17,845 bases of DNA. Origin: an uncultured Alistipes sp. (lineage in GTDB: Bacteria > Bacteroidota > Bacteroidia > Bacteroidales > Rikenellaceae). Position numbers and translations under genes: made by a program. Positions within the stretch are counted from its first letter, which is position 1. Every line of letters begins with the position of its first letter. The DNA lies in the NCBI GenBank assembly GCA_949840605.1, contig CATKXN010000050.1, forward strand, positions 1 through 17,845. The letters run 5' to 3'. Positions 13,840-17,845 of this stretch are shown here, one piece after another. Below the pieces are notes generated by a model. The model was not told where the DNA came from, searched no databases, and saw nothing but the letters and a program-made list of their open reading frames with translations.

Positions 13840-13880
13840 TACTATGTCTTGCATAGTATAAATATTAATACATATCTTTG
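13840..13880 (+). promoter_or_regulatory. Receptor-gene promoter with a palindrome over the -33 element
   Basis: TATCTTTG (13873-13880) is an exact -7 match. TTG (13849-13851) lies 21 nt upstream. TACTATG (13840-13846) and CATAGTA (13852-13858) form a perfect 7-bp dyad around TCTTG, so the -33 TTG sits inside its loop. The gene's ATG follows at 13912, about 25 nt after the likely start of transcription. A repressor bound to this dyad would block the promoter. Confidence 0.6.
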
Positions 13881-13911
13881 CGCAGAAAAATAAAGTGCAA
13901 GGCAGAATATT

Positions 13912-16272
13912 ATGAAACAGCTGATTCTTCTTATCGTTGCGCTCGGCATGGCCTTCGGCCGTCTCTCCGCAGCCGGACTCTACCCTTCCACTGGGCGCGT
14001 AGTGGACGAACAGGGCAATGCCGTCGAATATGCGACGGTCGTGCTGCTGAAAGGTACGGAGCAGGTGGCGGGCCGCACGACCGACGCCCGGGGACGTTTC
14101 GAACTGAAGGCCGCACCGGGCAGCTACACACTGCAGATCCAGTTTCTCGGGTTCGATCCCTTGACGAAAGCGGTGCGCGTAGAGGCGGACAACGACCTGG
14201 GCGACTTCGTGATGCGGGCCTCGGCGACCGGCATCGAAAGCGTGACGGTGAAGGCCCGGCTGGTGCGGCGCGAGGCGGACCGGTTCGTGGTCGACGTGGC
14301 CAACGCCCCGGCGGCCATCGGCAGGGACGGCGTGGAACTGCTCGAACGAGCACCCGGCGTCTGGATCGACGGCGAGAAAATCTCGATCAACGGCAAGAGC
14401 GGTTCGAAGGTCTTCGTCAACGACCGCGAGCTGCGCATGGAGCCCGAGCAGCTGCTCACCTACCTGCGGTCGCTCCGGGCCGAGGAGATCCGGAAAATCG
14501 AGGTAGTGCCCACCACCGGAGCCGACTACGACGCCGACACGGCGGGCGGCGTGATCCGCATCACGCTCAAAAAACGCCGCGAGAACGGCATCGACGGCTC
14601 GGTGTCGTTCAGCACGACGCAGGCCGACATAATCAGCCGATACAACCCTGCTGCCAACATCAACATACATGCGGGACGCCTGGACCTTTACGCCTCGGCG
14701 TGGGGTTCTTTCGGAAACGACAAGACGACCACCGATGAGCAGACCCGCTACGATGCCGCCGACAAGTCGCTGAACGCCCATTCGGACATGAAGGGCCGCA
14801 ACCGCAACTTCGGGGCCAGCGCCGGAACGGTCTTCGAGATCGCCCCGCGGCACAGCGTCGGCGCGGAGTTCGAATACTGGCGCGACCGCAACGGGGAGCC
14901 CAACGACTCCTACACGGACTTCCGCAACGGCGCCGCGACGACGCACACGGACAGCTATTTCGACAAGCTCGACCGGCGCAGCAACTATTCGGCGACGTTC
15001 AACTACATCTGGAAGGTCGACACGCTGGGTTCGACGCTCAAACTGCTGGCCGACTACCCGCGCCGCGAAAACGACACCCGCAACGACAACGAGAGCCGCA
15101 TCATCCACCCCGGAGGCGTCCTCGACTCCGTCTACCGCGACGCCGCCGCGAGCCGCTACGACATCGCCACGGCGACGCTGGCCCTCGAGAAGCATTTCAC
15201 GCCCCGCTGGTCGCTGAAGGCCGGCGCCAAGTACACCCGCAACGACATGCACAACAAAGCCCTCTACGAATACCACAAGGGCGGCGCATGGCTGCGCAAC
15301 GAGCAACAGAGTTTCACGATCGACTATACGGAGAACATTGCGGCGGCCTATGCCGTCGCCTCGGCGCAGCTCGGCGGCTGGAGCCTCGTGGCGGGCCTGC
15401 GCGGCGAATACACCCATACGACGGGAAAAGGCGTCGGACAGGACTATTTCTCGCTCTTCCCCAACGCCAATATTTCGTATTCGTTTTCCAAGGAGAAGGG
15501 TTGGTCGCTGATCGCCCAGTATGCACGGACCATCGAACGTCCGCGGTTCTGGAGCCTCAACCCCCAGCGGATGCAGATTTCGGACTACACCTATCAGACG
15601 GGCAATCCGTCGCTCGATCCGGCGTTCAGGCACGACGTGAGCCTGACGCTGGTGGCGCTCCACAGATACACCCTCACGGCGGGCGTGCAGATCGCGAACG
15701 ACGAAATCCAGCAGACGATGCGGGCCGATCCCGAAAACCCCGACCTGCTGCAACTGGCCTGGGTCAACTACGACGCCACGAAAGGCTATTACCTCTCGGC
15801 CAACCTCCCGTTCCAACCCGCAAAGTGGTGGCAGCTGAATGCCAACATCACCTACATGCGCCGCGGGCAGCGCGTCGACCAGCACGGGGCCGAAGAGTTC
15901 TTCAACTGGGGATTCGTCAACCTCTCGACGACCATCACCCTGCCGGCGAAATTTTTCATCGACCTGTCCTACCGCTACCAGAGCCGGCTCGATCTGGGCA
16001 ACTGCTGGGTGGAGCCCGACCACCGATTGCAGGCCGGAATCAAGAAACGTTTGGGCGACCGTTTCACCGCCTCGTTCTCGGTGGAGAACCTGCTGGACCA
16101 GGGACAGGTGATCGGAGCCCGCGGCGACGGGTTCGTCCGCACGGTGAACGCCCGGCAGACGTGGAGCAACCGCACGTTCCGTATCGGAGTGACCTGGAAC
16201 TTCAAATCGGGCAAGGCCTTCAAACGCAGAGCCGTCGAAGCCGGATCGGAAGCCGAAAAGAGCCGTCTGTAG
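13912..16272 (+). CDS. Outer-membrane beta-barrel receptor-like protein (CarboxypepD_reg, plug, OMP_b-brl_3)
   Basis: This 786-residue protein starts with the signal peptide MKQLILLIVALGMAFGRLSA. A CarboxypepD_reg-like beta-sandwich follows at about 27-105 (GRVVDEQGNAVEYATVVLLK, FELKAAPGSYTLQIQFLGF). A plug domain spans about 110-215 (LERAPGVWIDGEKISINGKS, EIRKIEVVPTTGADYDADTA, GGVIRITLKK). The long barrel follows, with strands such as RHSVGAEFEYWRD and FFIDLSYRYQSRLDLG, and VENLLDQGQVIG near the end. This is the outer membrane beta-barrel family related to TonB-dependent receptors, without a SusD partner beside it. Such proteins import or export ligands across the outer membrane; the ligand is not evident here. 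It is probably a single-gene transcript, with a promoter at 13840-13880 and a convergent structured region after the stop. The C-terminal tail is charged rather than aromatic. Confidence 0.9.
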   Translation: MKQLILLIVALGMAFGRLSAAGLYPSTGRVVDEQGNAVEYATVVLLKGTEQVAGRTTDARGRFELKAAPGSYTLQIQFLGFDPLTKAVRVEADNDLGDFVMRASATGIESVTVKARLVRREADRFVVDVANAPAAIGRDGVELLERAPGVWIDGEKISINGKSGSKVFVNDRELRMEPEQLLTYLRSLRAEEIRKIEVVPTTGADYDADTAGGVIRITLKKRRENGIDGSVSFSTTQADIISRYNPAANINIHAGRLDLYASAWGSFGNDKTTTDEQTRYDAADKSLNAHSDMKGRNRNFGASAGTVFEIAPRHSVGAEFEYWRDRNGEPNDSYTDFRNGAATTHTDSYFDKLDRRSNYSATFNYIWKVDTLGSTLKLLADYPRRENDTRNDNESRIIHPGGVLDSVYRDAAASRYDIATATLALEKHFTPRWSLKAGAKYTRNDMHNKALYEYHKGGAWLRNEQQSFTIDYTENIAAAYAVASAQLGGWSLVAGLRGEYTHTTGKGVGQDYFSLFPNANISYSFSKEKGWSLIAQYARTIERPRFWSLNPQRMQISDYTYQTGNPSLDPAFRHDVSLTLVALHRYTLTAGVQIANDEIQQTMRADPENPDLLQLAWVNYDATKGYYLSANLPFQPAKWWQLNANITYMRRGQRVDQHGAEEFFNWGFVNLSTTITLPAKFFIDLSYRYQSRLDLGNCWVEPDHRLQAGIKKRLGDRFTASFSVENLLDQGQVIGARGDGFVRTVNARQTWSNRTFRIGVTWNFKSGKAFKRRAVEAGSEAEKSRL

Positions 16273-16310
16273 CCGCCTCCCCGCCCCGCGGACGCGCGCC
16301 GGCGGCTACA
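16268..16310. terminator. Long inverted repeat between convergent genes
   Basis: TGTAGCCGCC (16268-16277) and GGCGGCTACA (16301-16310) are perfect 10-bp complements with a GC-rich 23-nt loop. The left arm includes the receptor gene stop codon. It lies between the plus-strand receptor and minus-strand lemA, so it may act on both transcripts. No T tract follows on either strand, so calling it an intrinsic terminator is tentative. Confidence 0.45.
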
Positions 16311-16353
16311 AGCCCCCGGCACACCACCGCGCGAACGTCCGGAGCGCTTTCGG

Positions 16354-16929
16354 TCAGAAAGTCACCTGCGGAGCGGCTTCCGAGCCTTCGGACGACTCGA
16401 AATAGGGCTTCTGTTCGAACCCGAACATTCCCGCCACCAAATTCGCCGGGAAACGGCGCACGGCGACGTTATAGGCCCGGGCCTTTTCGTTGAAATCCTT
16501 GCGGGCGACGGCGATCCGGTTTTCGGTGCCTTCGAGCTGAGCCTGCAGTTCGAGGAAATTCCGGTTGGCTTTCAGGTCGGGATAGCTCTCCGACACGGCG
16601 ATCAGCCGTCCCAGCGCCGTGCGCACCTGCGCCTGCGCCTGCTGGAACTGCGCGAGTTTCTCGGGCGTCAGGTCGTCGGCCGAGAGGTTGATCGACGTGG
16701 CCCGGGCACGCGCCTCGGTCACCTCGCTGAGCGTCTGCGTCTCGTGGGCCGCATAGCCCTTCACGGTGCTGACCAGGTTGGGTATCAGGTCGGCACGGCG
16801 CTGATACTGCGTCTCGACGTTGGACCACGCACCCTTGAGCCCCTCCTCCTTGTTCACGAAACCGTTGTAGGTCGCATAAAAGAAGATCACCACCACGGCG
16901 ATTACGCCGATCCAAATCCATTTTTTCAT
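16354..16929 (-). CDS. lemA: LemA family membrane protein
   Basis: The 191-residue protein has one N-terminal transmembrane segment (WIWIGVIAVVVIFFYATYNG, about residues 4-23). It continues with the LemA signature: N-anchored helices with GAWSNVETQYQRRADLIPNL at about 38-57, VSTVKGYAAHETQTLSEVTE, then SESYPDLKANRNFLELQAQL and ENRIAVARKDFNEKARAYN, and FPANLVAGMFGFEQKPYF near the end. The bulk is predicted to be an extended helical domain outside the cytoplasm. The biochemical role of LemA is not established. It follows the TPM gene by 19 nt on the same strand, a pairing seen widely in Bacteroidetes, so the two are probably one operon. The TPM gene is upstream here and LemA downstream. Confidence 0.93.
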   Translation of the reverse strand: MKKWIWIGVIAVVVIFFYATYNGFVNKEEGLKGAWSNVETQYQRRADLIPNLVSTVKGYAAHETQTLSEVTEARARATSINLSADDLTPEKLAQFQQAQAQVRTALGRLIAVSESYPDLKANRNFLELQAQLEGTENRIAVARKDFNEKARAYNVAVRRFPANLVAGMFGFEQKPYFESSEGSEAAPQVTF

Positions 16930-16948
16930 ACTTATCTGTTTTTAATCG

Positions 16949-17845
16949 TTACCATTTCGAACCGGCTCCGCCGCCGCCGAAGGAACCTCCTCCGAAACCG
17001 CCGCCGAAACCGCCGCCGCCCATGCCGCGGCCGAAACCGCCGCCGATGATCGTACCGCCGCCCGCTCCCCCGCCGAAATTGTCGTCGCGGAGGTTCCGGG
17101 CCTGCCGTTTCACCACGGCGCCGCAGTTCGAACATACGTAGGTATACTCCACCAGCCGATAGTTGTGCGTGACGCTCAGCACCCGCTGGGAATCCTGCCG
17201 CAGGGTGAATTTATGGCACCGAGGGCAGCGTCGCCGAGCGTAATAGAGCGCCAGCGCCAGTCCCAGGGGCATCACGATGAAACCGACGACGATCAGGAAG
17301 ACCGTCCAGACCGGAAGTTCCCCGCGGGAATCGCCGCCGAGGTCCGCCTCGCCCCCTTCGAGCACCGTGGCCGCGGCTTCGACGCCCGCGACCATGCCCG
17401 CACTGTAATCCCCCTCGCGGAAGGCCGGAAGCATATAGTTGAGCTGTATGCGTTTGCAGAGCGCGTCGGGGAGAATCCCCTCCAATCCGCCGCCCGTGAC
17501 GAAGCGTATTTCGCGCAGGTCCTTCACCAGCAGAATGCCCAGTCCGTTGCCGCTTTTGGCCGAACCCACGCCCCAGGCGCGGAACAGTTCGACGGCGAAC
17601 GAAAAGGGATCGCCGCCCGCGATGTCGTCGACGGCGACGACCGCCACCTGCGCAAGTCCCCGTTCACGCAGCGACGCGCAGACCGAGTCGATACGCGCCA
17701 CGGCCCCCGCGGAAAGGATACCGTCGGGATTGGAGACATAGCGCCGCCGGTCCATACGCTGGACATTGGGAATCTCGTCCGGGCGGTAGGTTCCCGCAAG
17801 GACGGACAGCGTGCCGGCGAGCAGCAGGCAAAGGATCGCGATCTT
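16949..17845 (-). CDS. TPM-domain membrane protein with zinc ribbon, 5' end cut by window
   Basis: The frame stays open to the right edge, so the start lies beyond 17845. An internal ATG at 17755 is not the start, because upstream codons give KIAILCLLLAGTLSVLAG, a signal peptide, and then IPNVQRMDRRRYVSNPDGIL, the usual opening of a TPM domain. The visible 298 residues contain the TPM domain (about 25-160, including FRAWGVGSAKSGNGLGILLV), a transmembrane helix (about 179-202), and a zinc ribbon CPRC (207-210) with CSNC (238-241). A glycine-rich tail ends in SFGGGGAGSKW, close to the GGGSSGSW-type tail known from this family. TPM domains bind Ca2+ and have been described with phosphatase activity in plants; bacterial roles are unclear. 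The partner downstream is lemA. The GC-rich tail is coded by imperfect GGXFGGG repeats. Confidence 0.9.
   Translation of the reverse strand, partial: KIAILCLLLAGTLSVLAGTYRPDEIPNVQRMDRRRYVSNPDGILSAGAVARIDSVCASLRERGLAQVAVVAVDDIAGGDPFSFAVELFRAWGVGSAKSGNGLGILLVKDLREIRFVTGGGLEGILPDALCKRIQLNYMLPAFREGDYSAGMVAGVEAAATVLEGGEADLGGDSRGELPVWTVFLIVVGFIVMPLGLALALYYARRRCPRCHKFTLRQDSQRVLSVTHNYRLVEYTYVCSNCGAVVKRQARNLRDDNFGGGAGGGTIIGGGFGRGMGGGGFGGGFGGGSFGGGGAGSKW

Noticed and set aside
13573..16023. Minus-strand open frame of 816 codons antisense to the receptor and the merR 3' end
   Set aside because: It crosses the merR terminator and the receptor promoter, has no recognisable domain and is a shadow of the receptor reading frame.
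17755..17757. ATG near 17755 as the start of the TPM protein
   Set aside because: Codons upstream to the window edge encode a signal peptide and the beginning of the TPM domain, so the true start is outside the window.
1..17845. CRISPR array, insertion sequence, prophage or defence island
   Set aside because: No regularly spaced repeats, transposase, integrase, phage or nuclease genes are seen. Gene content is housekeeping and envelope throughout.

Overview
This window looks like core chromosome from a GC-rich member of the Bacteroidales, most like Alistipes or a close Rikenellaceae relative. That placement is an inference from four things. Several promoters match the Bacteroidetes -7 consensus TAnnTTTG. 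Shine-Dalgarno sequences are weak or absent. The envelope proteins are typical of the phylum (CarboxypepD_reg/OMP_b-brl_3 receptor, small outer-membrane barrels, LolA-like protein, LemA/TPM pair). The ParC and ParE proteins have the divergent Bacteroidetes sequence type. Coding DNA is GC-rich, while some promoter regions are very AT-rich.

Layout from left to right. The 5' end of gyrA leaves the window at the left edge on the minus strand, with a good promoter and a structured leader. Two small minus-strand outer-membrane barrel genes follow, each ending in an almost identical intrinsic terminator. A long minus-strand run then holds, in transcription order, plsC-like acyltransferase, parE, parC, a terminator, aroK, murI, ftsK and lolA-like. 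Only plsC-parE-parC is tightly packed, with 6-nt gaps. aroK, murI and ftsK are separated by hairpin-rich spacers of about 90 to 210 bases. On the plus strand, divergent from plsC, is a MerR-family regulator with a GyrI-like ligand domain, then a strong terminator, then a 786-residue outer-membrane receptor-like barrel. At the right edge a minus-strand pair encodes a TPM-domain membrane protein (cut by the window end) and LemA.

Functionally, about 12 kb carries a gyrase subunit, both topoisomerase IV subunits and the FtsK translocase. These jointly manage supercoiling, decatenation and chromosome clearance at division. Cell-envelope functions are interleaved with them: glutamate racemase, phospholipid acyltransferase, lipoprotein carrier and outer-membrane barrels. 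I see no mobile element, CRISPR array, tRNA or rRNA, and no clear sign of an undescribed multi-gene system. The most interesting signals are regulatory: a MerR-type operator that fills the spacer of the merR promoter, palindromes at the gyrA, ftsK and receptor promoters, a cluster of hairpins between murI and aroK, and a G9 tract between the two barrel genes. Topoisomerase IV also carries residues associated with quinolone insensitivity at two key positions.
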